The notes below the pieces were generated by a model. The model searched no databases and was not told the DNA's origin. It saw only the letters and a program-made list of their open reading frames with translations. Of a stretch of 64,000 nucleotides of DNA, positions 1-9,818 are shown piece by piece. The stretch's first letter is position 1; the number at the start of each line of letters is the position of its first letter. A program made the position numbers and the translations under genes. The DNA comes from Hofstenia miamia (lineage: Eukaryota > Xenacoelomorpha > Acoela), in the NCBI GenBank assembly GCA_004352715.1, contig SCFE01000051.1, positions 344,305 to 408,304 on the forward strand. Reading direction: 5' to 3'.

Positions 1-600
1 AAATTATCTTATTGTATAATATTGCATTGAAAAAGTCAGTAAGCTTCGAACTTAATTCAATATATGTTATAATTTACTGTCAAAAATCAATATAATCTCA
101 ATTAGCTACATGGTAAATAATATATAAATATTATTTTGAAAAATATTAGTTAATGATACATTTACTTTAAAAATATAGAAATGCTTAGGGAAAATTATTT
201 AAAAAATTCCCATTGTTTCACTCCTGCAACAATTATATCATTAAAAGAAATGAAATGCTAAATTTGCAATTCTGTTGCAATTCTTCTAAATAAATCATCT
301 TGTCTCATTATATTTTGACAGAACTGGGCTTTCCTTCATTAATTTATTTCAATGAAATGTAAAATTTTGGGATGAAAATAGCTTATTCAAGGACTTAGTT
401 AACCAAACAAGTTTTTTGAATTCTTAAATAATTGAAGATAAATTTTAAAAACAGATGGAGCTGGCTTACTTAGGCTATGTCATGATAAACGTAAAGAGTC
501 TCTAGACACGGTATTAGAATCAATATAATTTTTGCCTTATGTAAAAAAAATTTCACAGAAAATACATTGAGGATCTATAAATGGATTGAAAATTAAAAAT
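1..600. other. AT-rich stretch, nothing recognised
   Basis: Very AT-rich sequence with frequent stops in all frames. I see no exon, TIR or tandem array. It ends where the endonuclease remnant of the first LINE begins. Confidence 0.6.
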
Positions 601-669
601 CTAAACCTCTACAAGGACAACAAGATCGTCTCCAATTAGGACGATCAATATTGACTAGTGAAACTCGAA

Positions 670-1326
670 TTTGTCTGTTCATGCACCCTAATTAATGCAC
701 GGAACTTAGTTAGAAACTATAGAAGAAACGCGTTTGCTAATGCTCTAATATCTTGTACTTTGGATTTGGATGCTGTTTTAGTTTGTAAAACCTGACTATA
801 TTCTGAAATAATTAATTCTGAACTTCATCTTCTTGGTTACTCTATTTTCCGTGCTGATCGGTCAGAATCAGTTTCTGCTCACGGTGTGGTTGCAATTGCC
901 ATCTCAAACCATCTTTGTTCTCAGCTGTTATACCCAGATGTGTTCCCACATGATGCAGTTTTTGTTCTTGTCAATCACGATACTCTCCTTTGCTGCTTCT
1001 ATAATCCTCCTAATGGGAACAAATCAGATGGTCAACGGATATGTTTTCCATAAGCTATTACTGCACTTTGTGTTGATGTCAACCTGCCTGGTATAAACTG
1101 GGTGGAGATGTACAGTGCTGAAGATTAAGAACAGATTATTTTGGACCTATTCGATAATTATCCTATGTCAAAGCATGTGGTCTTTCCCTCGCGAAAAAGA
1201 ACAACGTTCGATCTAGTATTTTTCTTGCAATTTCTGTCAACGCGTGCAAGATTGATAGTCTGTTTTCATCTGTGTATCCGTTTTCCGATCAAATTCTCAT
1301 TTTCGTTTAATTTCAATTCTGATTAA
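670..1326 (+). pseudogene. APE-type endonuclease domain of the LINE, broken
   Basis: In the frame through 811-1110 the translation reads ELHLLGYSIFRADRSES, then a GVVAIAIS strand, CFYNPPNG and DVNLPGINW. These are the core blocks of LINE APE endonucleases (hydrophobic GY-FR-DR, the Y-PP loop, GDFNLPGIDW). The glycine of GDFN is replaced, and a stop (TAA near 1042) interrupts the domain. After a frame change, 1141-1260 reads DLFDNYPMSKHVVFP followed by DLVF, the usual end of the domain. The family function is to nick target DNA for target-primed reverse transcription. This copy is dead. Confidence 0.8.
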
Positions 1327-1341
1327 GAAATTCCAACAGCA

Positions 1342-2895
1342 ATGCATGATTTCAGTTATTGTCGAGCAAACTATGAGGGAATGGCAGATTATATCTATCA
1401 TCATCCATTCCTACCATTGTGCTACAGTAATTTTAATACCATGGTTAATGAATGGTATGAATGGCTATTCGACATTGTTGACAAGTTTGTGCCAAAACTC
1501 ACCAAATTTCGTCAGTTGCTTCCACTGTGGGTTTTTGCCAAAACATCTAACCTTATTAAAAAGAAAGAACAAACATTTCCATTGCATACAAAAACGTGGT
1601 GTAGATTCCAGTGATGCTCTATCCCGTCTTGAGACAGATATGGAGAATGCAATGATAATGATCTGGAAGAATACCAAAAAGGAGTATTTCAGTCAAGAGA
1701 CCAACACAAACTTTTTAAGCGCTTTAAAAGCTTGCGGAAGACATCTACCCTCCCATCCACAATTGTATTCTACAACTATCACTACTCGTCTCCACTTGAA
1801 AAAGCGAACGCACTCAACCAGTATTTCCACACTGTTTACAATACTGACATTTACAATGTGGATTACGACATCTCTACATACAAAATTACTAGAATTATCA
1901 ATGATTTTGACAAGACGCAAACTCGAGGCTTGGACAACTTACCTCCAGCACTTTTTAAGAATCTTGCTTCAGCTCTGTCCATGTCCATTCATACCATTTT
2001 TTGACAACATGAAACGCCTTGGAGCTTTCCACCTACAATGGAAAAAGGTTGTATTTTACCTCTCTTCAAAAAGGGTGATCGTCCTGTTATGCTGCTTAAT
2101 GTAGCCAGTAAAGTGTTTGAAAAGTGTCTTTATGACAGTGTATTCGACCATTTTCATACGCATTTGTCGTCTGCTCAACATGCATTTGTCAAAAAACGTT
2201 CCTGTATTATAAACCTACTTTCTACATAAAATCTATAGTTCTATTGTCAGGGCGTTTGACAAGGTTCCCCATTCACTGTTAATGAAGAAGCTCTAGGTTA
2301 TTGGCTATTAGGAAACTGCTCTTGATCTTACATCACTACTTGTCTGGTCGCATACAATGTGTTCGAATAGATGGTGTTGTATCAGGTGTTCCCAATGTTG
2401 TTTCAGGTGTTCCACAGGGTTCTATTTTGGGTCCGTTATTATTTTGCATATTCATTAATGACTTGCTATCTGAAATTAAGCACTCCTTGGCATATATGTT
2501 TGCTGAAGATGTAAGACTTTTATTATGTAGTGTTGCTAGCGATACGCACGTTGCAGTCCGATGTTGCCAGTCTGGAGAGGTGGTGCTGTCGCAATAGTAT
2601 GATGCTGGCTCCTGCTAAATGCAATGTCTTGGTAATTAGTGGGACTGATAAAAAAATTCTGATTAACGGTGCTATTATTCCAACTATGGGATTTTTGTCA
2701 GATTTAGGGGTTCAGCTGGACTCGAGTATGTCTTGGACAAAACATATTTTTATCAAATTGAAAAAGTCAAATCAAGTCTGGCATATGATAAGGCGCAATA
2801 TTTGCTCCATTTGGGTGACAGGTGATAAATTGGCTTTTTATAAATCCATAGATTTTACCGATTATTTGCTATGCTTCTGTATGTTGGTATGCTAG
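1342..2895 (+). pseudogene. Linker and reverse transcriptase of the LINE, broken
   Basis: The linker (1342-1560) reads DFSYCRANYEGM and later LPLWVFAKTSNLIKKK, typical of the segment between endonuclease and RT. RT blocks follow in several frames: LEKANALNQYF (about 1798), RGLDNLPPALFK (1924), ILPLFKKGDRP (2050), SKVFEKCLYDSVF, HAFVKKRSCIINLL (2180), GVPQGSILGPLLFCIFINDL (2407-2466) and the active-site block FAED where F/YADD is expected. The thumb-like part includes DLGVQLDSSMSW (2703). The second aspartate of the catalytic pair is therefore displaced, and at least four frame changes are needed. A 21-bp in-frame tandem duplication sits just before the GVPQGS block. Confidence 0.85.
2376..2414 (+). 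repeat. 21-bp tandem duplication inside the RT
   Basis: The 18 bases from 2376 recur from 2397 with two differences, giving VVSGVPN followed by VVSGVPQ. This duplicates the beginning of a conserved RT block in frame. It is most simply a local slippage event in a dead copy. Confidence 0.75.
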
Positions 2896-3242
2896 CAGAA
2901 GTGATATGAGGAAACTTGAATCCCTCCAACAACGCATAACCAAGTTGATTATTCACTATGAGGCATGTCCTACACGAATCGACTTGTTAAGTTCAACCTC
3001 CTGCCCCTCAACATGTACCTTCAATTAAACATTATTTTAACCTTTGCGAAGACCATGCAGGGATACCATGGGGATGATTTACTCAACATGTTTTAAACGT
3101 CATCTATCTGTGGAACAACGAAATTTGTTTTTCCCCATATTCTTCTGGAAAAGTATCAGTATGCTTTCTTTTTATTATTGTCCTAGACTCGTCAACATTA
3201 TTTGTGAACGAATAAATTTCTGGAATTATCCCGATCTTAAGT

Positions 3243-3493
3243 CTAGAACTCTCAACTTTTTCTGGGCAATGGTAAATCAAAACTTTTCTGAAACTATACT
3301 CTGCACCTGGAAGATGTTTTGTTATTGCGGTTTCTGTCGGAACAACATTTATTTTTAAATTTGTAGCTGGGAGTAATCCCTCAACTTTGTCTAGCAATAG
3401 TATATTTTGCAGTTTGTAATATGCAATATAAGTTATATGCAAGGAACATATTTACAAATAGTAATAATATCGTATTCCAATGGGATTTGCAAG
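3243..3493 (+). repeat. 251-bp block, first copy of a gap-flanking duplication
   Basis: Positions 3243-3493 are repeated at 3515-3765 with a constant offset of 272 and no difference that I can find. The copies are separated only by the 21-N gap 3494-3514. This is what an unmerged contig overlap looks like. Confidence 0.9.
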
Positions 3494-3514
3494 NNNNNNN
3501 NNNNNNNNNNNNNN
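3494..3514. other. Assembly gap (21 N)
   Basis: A run of 21 N lies between two identical 251-bp blocks. Confidence 0.99.
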
Positions 3515-3765
3515 CTAGAACTCTCAACTTTTTCTGGGCAATGGTAAATCAAAACTTTTCTGAAACTATACTCTGCACCTGGAAGATGTTTTGTTATTGC
3601 GGTTTCTGTCGGAACAACATTTATTTTTAAATTTGTAGCTGGGAGTAATCCCTCAACTTTGTCTAGCAATAGTATATTTTGCAGTTTGTAATATGCAATA
3701 TAAGTTATATGCAAGGAACATATTTACAAATAGTAATAATATCGTATTCCAATGGGATTTGCAAG
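3515..3765 (+). repeat. 251-bp block, second copy
   Basis: Second copy of 3243-3493. Sequence after 3765 is unique and AT-rich. Confidence 0.9.
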
Positions 3766-4239
3766 CATTTGAAAATACATATTTATGTGATACTAAAGTA
3801 AATTAGAACGTGTTGCTACTAATTTCAGAGTATTATGAATAATTTTTGCTAATTTTGGGTAAAACACATGTAGAAGTTATGCAGTGGGATCAGTTATTTT
3901 TTGGATTTATCAAATAGAATTAGTAAATATATCTCACTTCTTTTACTTCTATTATAATAAGTTATCCTTATATATATATATATATATAACAGCAAAAAGT
4001 GAGGAACTCATTGCTTATATTAGCATGTGTGGCAAAAAGTTTAACTCAAAATTTACACTCTCTATTTCTTCTTGTTGCTTTTGCTTTACGCGAAGTTGCA
4101 ATAAATAACAATCTCAAAGTTTCTGAACATGACATCTTCCAGTAATCATGTGATTTCATGCAGTAGAAGCCTAATAGTTACGCATTTGTTAGATGAGGAA
4201 CCTTTGAATAATGATTGTTGGGTGGTACAGACATTGCAG
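3766..4239. repeat. AT-rich spacer with (TA)n at 3968-3988
   Basis: No coding signal is seen. A perfect TA dinucleotide run of about 21 bases lies at 3968-3988. Confidence 0.7.
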
Positions 4240-4812
4240 ACCTTGTAAAGCAAAACGGGGTAGAGTATCTTCATCAAAGCTCCAGTGAGGGAGCACAATT
4301 TCTTGAAAGCACAGAATTTAGAACTCTTCTTCTTCTCCAGTTTTTCTTCCTAATTTCCATGATCTTTTTCATCCGTGATAATGAAAAGGCGGGACCACCG
4401 TTTGAGTCCATGTAATGTTACAGCAAAAAGTTTTTTTGTACTAGAAATGTAAGTGTCAACACAATCAGGATCCCAAAACTTACAGTTTACTTCGATGAAT
4501 AGTGTAATTTTCCAGGTTTTATAATCAACAAGTTCTTCTGGCGATAGAATTTTTTAGGTTAACCAGAGATGCTCCAATTAGGTTGGCAATTTTTTGTCAG
4601 TCCTCTGCTGATTCCAATTGTAGAAGGGGGTTTGCTTCAATGTGCAGCTGAACTTTTCCTATTAAACTTTGATGTGCTTGGAATGTACTGAGATATAGTT
4701 GTTTTGGTAAACCCTGTTTTTTTATATGTTCTTTACAATTTTCAAATGAAACTTTGTCTTGTAAATGCATTTTTTCTAATGATAATTTACTTTTTAATTG
4801 ACAAAAAGAGAT
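4240..4812 (-). pseudogene. Unrecognised decayed coding segment on the minus strand
   Basis: Read on the minus strand from about 4812, the sequence keeps one frame for about 70 codons with protein-like composition: KMHLQDKVSFENCKEHIKK, then GLPKQLYLSTFQAHQSLIGK and VQLHIEANPLLQLESAED, then a stop and KIANLIGASLVNLKN in the same frame. A second short piece (4415 down to about 4278) starts MDSNGGPAFSLSRMKK and is very basic. I do not recognise the family. The single in-frame stop and the AT-rich flanks suggest a retrotransposed or transposon-derived remnant rather than a live gene. Confidence 0.4.
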
Positions 4813-5050
4813 ATTATATATAAACTATATAAAATGCTTGGAAAGAAACTTTGCAACATATGCATTATAATGATACACCTAGCTTCATTATCCTGCTTTT
4901 ACTGAAATTTATTAATTGTTCATTTTTCAATTATTTATCAAAAGTCTTGAGTAGAAATTATATAAATAAATAATATATGAGGCTATAAACATGAAAATTG
5001 TGATTATGTTATTGGTAATTAATTGACTAGAGAATAGTCATTTTGGACAG

Positions 5051-6230
5051 ATGGAGTCAAAGGAAGTTGAGAAAGAATTGTTCAACACTCTAGTAACAAG
5101 AGCTGCTGCATACATCAAGCCTCTACAGTTTCATGAAGCTACATCTTCAACTCAACAAACAAAATGTAGTAAAAGAAAGAGTATTTTCATCAAACATCCC
5201 AAGCATAACCCTCTCTCAAAGAAAAATGACATATGGAAACTAGAATATACTGAATGCTCTGTACGTGTTCTCTTCAGTCCATCCGAAGATTTCAGAATAA
5301 TTTTACCAATGAGAAGAGCTATAATTGAAAGAATTCTACACATGAAATAATTAGCTTTAACTGAAGACCAGAACAACAGGCTATCTCAAATATGGTTGTT
5401 ATCAAAGGACATTGCACTGGACTGGATTTTTGTGCAACTTTTATCCAAAAAGCCCAAGTTCTATTCTTCACTATGGAATGATTTCAAGTATTTAAGAAAC
5501 TATGACAATAAAGGAATAAATCATACATATTAGGGAAGTGCAATAACTTGGAGAAATAGTTAACATGGTGCCTGACTGTATTGAACTAAGTGATGAAAGA
5601 AGAATCCAAGAAAAACACTGGGATTTTAAAATAGGGGAGCAAGATAAATCATTTAAAAAATTGAAAATACAAAACTCACCTTCAGGATACTGTTCTTCCA
5701 TTATTGATAAAAATGGAGGAAAACCCAAGATAATATACAATCACAGCTTAACCATATTTGTGAGGAAAGTTATGATTTTTCTACAAATGCAAGTAAACTT
5801 TAAGTAGATATGAATAATGATATTGAAATTGATCTTGAACAGTCAGACCCTTCTCAAAAGAAGAAAATCTATAAATATATAGTTGGTGCCACTTCTTTCA
5901 ACAATGCTGATGATATACCATATCAATTTAGAAATATTCGCATTTGTCTCAGATCTATTCTCCCTTAGATTTACACTCTTATGGCAAAATAAAAAACAAA
6001 TTTCATATGACACAGCAAACAGAAGCTGCAATTGGTGAATTGCTAACAGTTTATTCAAAAGAGGATGGAAACATCATGACCCTGACAAACTAAGAGATAG
6101 TAACACTTTACTAGCTTCATCCAATTATTGAAGAGTAGAGCTTTATATAGAAGCAAAGGCTTTTTCATCAATTGTTGAAAAAGTTATGAATGGGAGAAAG
6201 GCCATTATCTATGCAAATGATGGTTCTGTT
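5051..6230 (+). pseudogene. Unrecognised decayed coding region
   Basis: An open stretch of 99 codons (5051-5350) starts MESKEVEKELFNTLVTR and includes a basic segment (KCSKRKSIFIKHPKH). After the stop the same frame continues LALTEDQNNRLSQIWLLSK to about 5533. Further coding-like pieces follow in other frames: MVPDCIELSDERRIQEKHW (5565) and DLEQSDPSQKKKIYKYIVG with FNNADDIPYQF (5830-5940). The arrangement of alternating open frames looks like one mutated ORF, possibly transposon-derived. I do not recognise the protein and assign no function. Confidence 0.35.
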
Positions 6231-6323
6231 TGAATGATATATACGCTAACACGCTCAGATTTCCTTTTTTAAACTAAAGTAATTCAAAAAATGCAAAGTT
6301 TGTTGACCTATTATACTGCAATG

Positions 6324-6561
6324 CAGGGGCGCACCCAGGATTTTCTGACGGGGGGACATCATTATTATTCCCTAATGCGGGGCAAAGCCCCTCGAAAATT
6401 TTTGAAGATAATGAGAAAATAGACCCTAAAAAATGCATTTCACGATCCTAGATTTTAAATTTTTCAATTTTTTACGAAAATTTTTTGATTTATCCAGTCA
6501 AAATTAGATTTGAAACCTGACGGGAGGACATTCCACCATGTCCCCCGTGGGTACGCCACTG
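6324..6561. mobile_element. hAT-like MITE, 238 bp
   Basis: The left end begins CAGGGGCGCACCCAG. The reverse complement of the right end begins CAGTGGCGTACCCAC, so 12 of 15 terminal bases agree. The element is flanked by CTGCAATG (6316-6323) and CTGCTATG (6562-6569), an 8-bp target-site duplication with one mismatch. Terminal CAG and an 8-bp duplication are hallmarks of the hAT superfamily. The interior is AT-rich and non-coding, with GGGG/CCCC-rich subterminal parts, so it is non-autonomous. Confidence 0.8.
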
Positions 6562-7439
6562 CTGCTATGTCCAATACTATAAAATGCATTCATTTCCTGA
6601 ACTAACTCATCAAGACCTTTAAATTAAGCGTTCACATGATTATTATTGAACAATTTTTAAGTTCCATGAATGTTTGGTCACTAAGCCCGAAAGCTGACAT
6701 TATACATTAGCGGTGGACACCCCAGAACTGTGTTTCCATTCTTTAAAATCATGTTTTTCTTCATTTTTCATAGTTTTGCACACACTTAAAAAGTTGATAA
6801 CATAGGTTAGGTCCTAACATCTCCCCTAGTAATATGCTAAGAGTCATTTTGTAGACAAGGTTGGGGAAAGTCGTGATTCACTATCCCAATCTTTAATGGC
6901 CAAAATTTTGATTAATCTTTCCAAATCTCTGAAAGACACCAAGTTAGGAGGCTAGAATTCTTCTGAAAAGGGTAGAGTAACTTTGCAGGCCAGTTCGAAA
7001 AGCTTTGAGGTTGGTAAATTTGGTATGAGAGTTGTCTAATTCTGTCGATTAAGAATTGGTGCCAAAGTTTCACACTAGAAAAAGTCACTGTTAAATTTCT
7101 TTCAAATAACCTCATTCACTGATTCAAGGAATCTCACATTTTTCTCTTTCCCTCCCTTAATTTGGAGCAAATTATGAGCCAGGTTAAAGTGGTCCTTCAG
7201 AATTATGATGTTTGTTCTAAATCGTGCTTCGATTCACAGCAGAGATTGGCAAGTCATTAAGCCCGGTTTAGCACCATCAATTTGAAGTTTTCACAGCATC
7301 ACTGGAAACTTGTATCCAGAAATGGAAGAAAAAAAAACTTCATCATTCGGGAAAGATTCTTGATGATATGCCCTTGAATGGAGAAGCTGCCCCAAAATGG
7401 GCATTTCCCTTTTAAATTTTTAATATATATATATATATA
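6562..7439. other. Spacer, no recognised gene
   Basis: Mixed AT-rich sequence. A short minus-strand open stretch near 6912-7115 has no recognisable motif. A TA run (about 7422-7439) immediately precedes the Tc1 derivative. Confidence 0.5.
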
Positions 7440-8041
7440 CAGCGCTCACCAAAAGTTTGGAATCCTTCAGTTATAACTCTATAAATATAACTGAAAATCT
7501 AAACGTTCCAAAGAAATGCGTTTAATTATTCTCTTACAAAACAATTCGTAATCTTGTATAAATACTTGTACCTGTATACATGTTCAAAGCGACAGTAAGA
7601 AATTGGCTATTAATATTTGATTGAACGTCCCCTGGATTTGATAGTGGACTTTATCCTCCTCACCAGGGGAGAAACACGTTTTTGACAAAGTTCCGAGTTA
7701 ACATCTGACACCCAGGCTTTCTTCATTGCATTCACCAAGCTTGAATAAGATGTAGGATTTCGCTCTCTCATCCGTTTCTTTAAGAGGGGCCAAATGTGCT
7801 CAATAACATTGAGGTACTCAGATGATCCTGGTCACGGTGTCAACAGACGAAATTGTTGTTGATCAAACCAGGAAGTTACAGAGCGCATAGTATAATGACA
7901 CCTGGCCCCCTATTGTTGAAAATATGTTGTTTGATGCATATTCATTCACATAGGAAGATAAACAGATGAGTTGATGGTGGCGAATTCATACTTTAGCCGT
8001 GTGTCTTAAATTAACAGATTCTAAACTCTTGGCGGCCACTA
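7440..8041 (-). mobile_element. Tc1/mariner deletion derivative, about 602 bp
   Basis: The left end reads CAGCGCTCACCAAAAGTTTG. The reverse complement of the right end (ending at 8041) reads TAGTGGCCGCCAAGAGTTTA, and about 18 of 25 terminal bases match. Both ends sit directly in TA dinucleotide runs, as expected of an element that inserts at TA. The transposase remnant inside is on the minus strand and lacks its N-terminal and middle parts. The element is about 40% of the length of a full Tc1. Confidence 0.75.
7600..7930 (-). pseudogene. Tc1-like transposase, C-terminal DDE part
   Basis: On the minus strand the translation gives GARCHYTMRSVTSWFDQQ, matching the GAPCHTA-V-WF block of Tc1 transposases. 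It is followed by YLNVIEHIWPLLKKRMRER, equivalent to DLNPIENLW--LK--V. The tail reads AMKKAWVSDVNSELCQK and VSPLVRRIKSTIKSRG, and ends before about 7600. Stops interrupt the frame before the PGSS segment. The DDE-D/E transposase family cuts and pastes the element at TA. This copy retains only the last catalytic block region. Confidence 0.8.
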
Positions 8042-8244
8042 TATATATACATGTATATATATATATATATATAATTATNNNNNNNNNNNNNNNNNNNNNN
8101 NNNNNNNNNNNNNNNNNNNNNNNNNNNNNNNNNNNNNNNNNNNNNNNNNNNNNNNNNNNNNNNNNNNNNNNNNNNNNNNNNNNNNACATGTATATATATA
8201 TATATATATAATTATATATATATAATATATATATAATATATAAT

Positions 8245-8287
<43 letters not shown>

Positions 8288-8295
8288 CAAGAACA
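8042..8295. repeat. (TA)n microsatellite with assembly gap 8079-8185
   Basis: TA-dinucleotide DNA continues to about 8285 with ATAAT interruptions. A 107-N gap lies inside it. The sequence beginning ACATGTATAT occurs on both sides of the gap (8049 and 8186), so the true repeat length is uncertain. Confidence 0.9.
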
Positions 8296-8459
8296 ATGAA
8301 GTCGTGATATGAATAAAATTATAAGAAGGAAAAGAGTTGTAAATGTAGATTAGTTCGAGCTACCTCTATTTACTAAGGAAAGTGATCGACAATAAATACA
8401 TCGTTGATGAACTTTTTTCTCTAAGATTTAAGCAAGTAGAAACCAGTGTAAAAATTATA

Positions 8460-9230
8460 TGCTCATTTGGGGAACCATAAGGGCTATGCCTAAGAGGTCC
8501 TAAATAGTACCTCCTTGCGGTGGTTCCTGGGTAATGGGCGCGTCGGTGTGCGGAGTCCCGAACCTACATCAGACGTTAAAACCAGGGTACAGAACGTGTC
8601 ACTATGTATACTTTGCATATATGTGGGCGGTAACGGTCGAGAAGCCTGTCTGTTCTATTATTGTGGAAACAGACGGCGACACAGTGGAAACACTGTTAGC
8701 GAGACTGCTACTGGCACCAGTTAAGGTGCGTCTCCTAGGGCAGTCATACAAAGAGGAAACTCTCCGTCTCTGGCATATGAGATAGGTGAGGCCAGCGTTT
8801 GCTGTGCCTTCCTGTGAGGCAGCTTTGCTGTGTCACAGGTAGTTATGATCCAACATCTTACCATCTATTATGCTGTTAAGCAAGGCTTCGATTAGCTAGG
8901 ATTCTATGCATGCTAGTAAATACGGCTCTGAAATTACTTTATCTGATCTATTAGCAGCCAGCAGGCACTCTCTTAAGTTACTAGAGTTAGTAGCCTTGGT
9001 TGGCCAGAGCAGGAGAGATGCAACCCTTTCAACTGAAGTTCGGCCGTCGGTTTCACTCTGCTGATCAGACTCAAAACAGGTGAACACTCTGCGTGCCAGG
9101 AGTCACCAGAGGTTTCCCAGAATCAAACTGGCCAGGTAAATTTCTAGGGGTAAAGTCCGGACCCGGATCTTGGTCTCACCGACTGAGTTAGTTTGTTGAA
9201 TTCTTCAGTAACACAACATCTATTCATTTG
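8460..9230. other. GC-richer block of unknown nature
   Basis: Base composition rises sharply above the surroundings between about 8470 and 9190. Two plus-strand frames stay open from 8515 to 8785, and a minus-strand frame is open at 8896-9087, without recognisable motifs. On the minus strand near 9170-9197 there is CTAACTCAGTCGGTGAGACC, which resembles a tRNA A box, followed closely by GGGTCCGGACTTTACC, which weakly resembles a B box. It could be a LINE 5' region or a tRNA-derived SINE. I cannot decide. Confidence 0.35.
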
Positions 9231-9666
9231 CAATTAATAGATTCCTTCAATTCCGTCAGAGTCTGTGTCAATGAAATTTTTCATAGAGAGAGACTAACAT
9301 ACAGTACAGTACACTAACATCGCAATAATTCTCATTTTTATCAACGAAATGTTTTATTTTCTTTTAGATAATACAGAATGTGCATCTCTGATTTTAAGCA
9401 AAGCGTAGAATTTATTAATTAATTTGAAAATGCAATCAAGTTTGAAATTCTCAAAATAGGAAACAGGGCATTCAATAACATATACTAGTCTTCGATGCTT
9501 TTTGGAAAGAACAATGGAACTAAAACGGATAAAAGTGAAATTTGTCAATAAATTTACTTAAAAATTCTCTTATAAATTTTCACACCAAAAGAAGGATGAA
9601 AACAAAGTATATTCGACCAATCAAATTTTAACAAAGATCTTTTAGCTAAACTGTGTTGTGGAGACA
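9231..9666. other. Non-coding upstream region of the globin exon
   Basis: AT-rich. TATAAAT occurs at 9571-9577, about 90 bases upstream of the start codon at 9667, and could serve as a core promoter element; this is inference only. CCAAT occurs at 9617-9621 but downstream of that TATA-like site. Confidence 0.35.
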
Positions 9667-9818
9667 ATGGGCTCGAGCAGTCAAGACTATTACAAAGACG
9701 AAGCTGTACTCGCATGTATTCTGAATAAATCAGAAAGAAATTTCATTCGTAATTCTTGGCAGAATATTCAAAAGAAAAAAATTGATTTGGTGCAAATCGG
9801 AATTGATACGTTTGTCAC
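9667..9818 (+). CDS. Globin first exon (neuroglobin / globin X type), partial gene
   Basis: The ATG at 9667 has a good context (gagacaATGG) and opens 50 codons plus two bases. The exon stops at a consensus donor GTAAGT (9819). The protein starts MGSSSQDYYKDEAVLACILN and continues FIRNSWQNIQKKKIDL, VQIGIDTFV. The W in the A helix, the following IQ/LQ and the pattern L-x3-G-x3-F-(V/M)-x before the expected LF---P match helices A and B of neuroglobin and globin X proteins. The phase-2 break falls one codon before the expected LF---P motif, which is the B12.2 intron position shared by most animal globins. Such globins bind heme and oxygen in the cytosol or at membranes. Gly2 is present, but the Ser usually needed at position 6 for N-myristoylation is not. 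I could not find the remaining exons in the visible sequence. Confidence 0.75.

Larger units (their letters stand above)
601..3300 (+). mobile_element. Decayed non-LTR retrotransposon (Jockey/CR1-like), ORF2 remnant
   Basis: A LINE ORF2 can be followed from an APE-type endonuclease through a linker into reverse transcriptase and a post-RT tail, but only by switching frame and passing stops. The order is NAR-L-like start (about 690), endonuclease (to about 1320), linker (1342-1614), RT (1732-2880) and tail (2880-3290). Jockey/CR1-type elements copy their own mRNA at a nick made by the APE-like endonuclease. Clade assignment rests on motif style only. The copy cannot encode a working protein. 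I see no ORF1, poly-A tail or target-site duplication; the 3' side runs into a duplicated block next to an assembly gap. Confidence 0.85.

Noticed and set aside
1346-2104. 252-codon plus-strand open frame across the LINE linker
   Set aside because: LINE motifs lie in the other frames; this long frame is mostly a shadow in a low-stop region.
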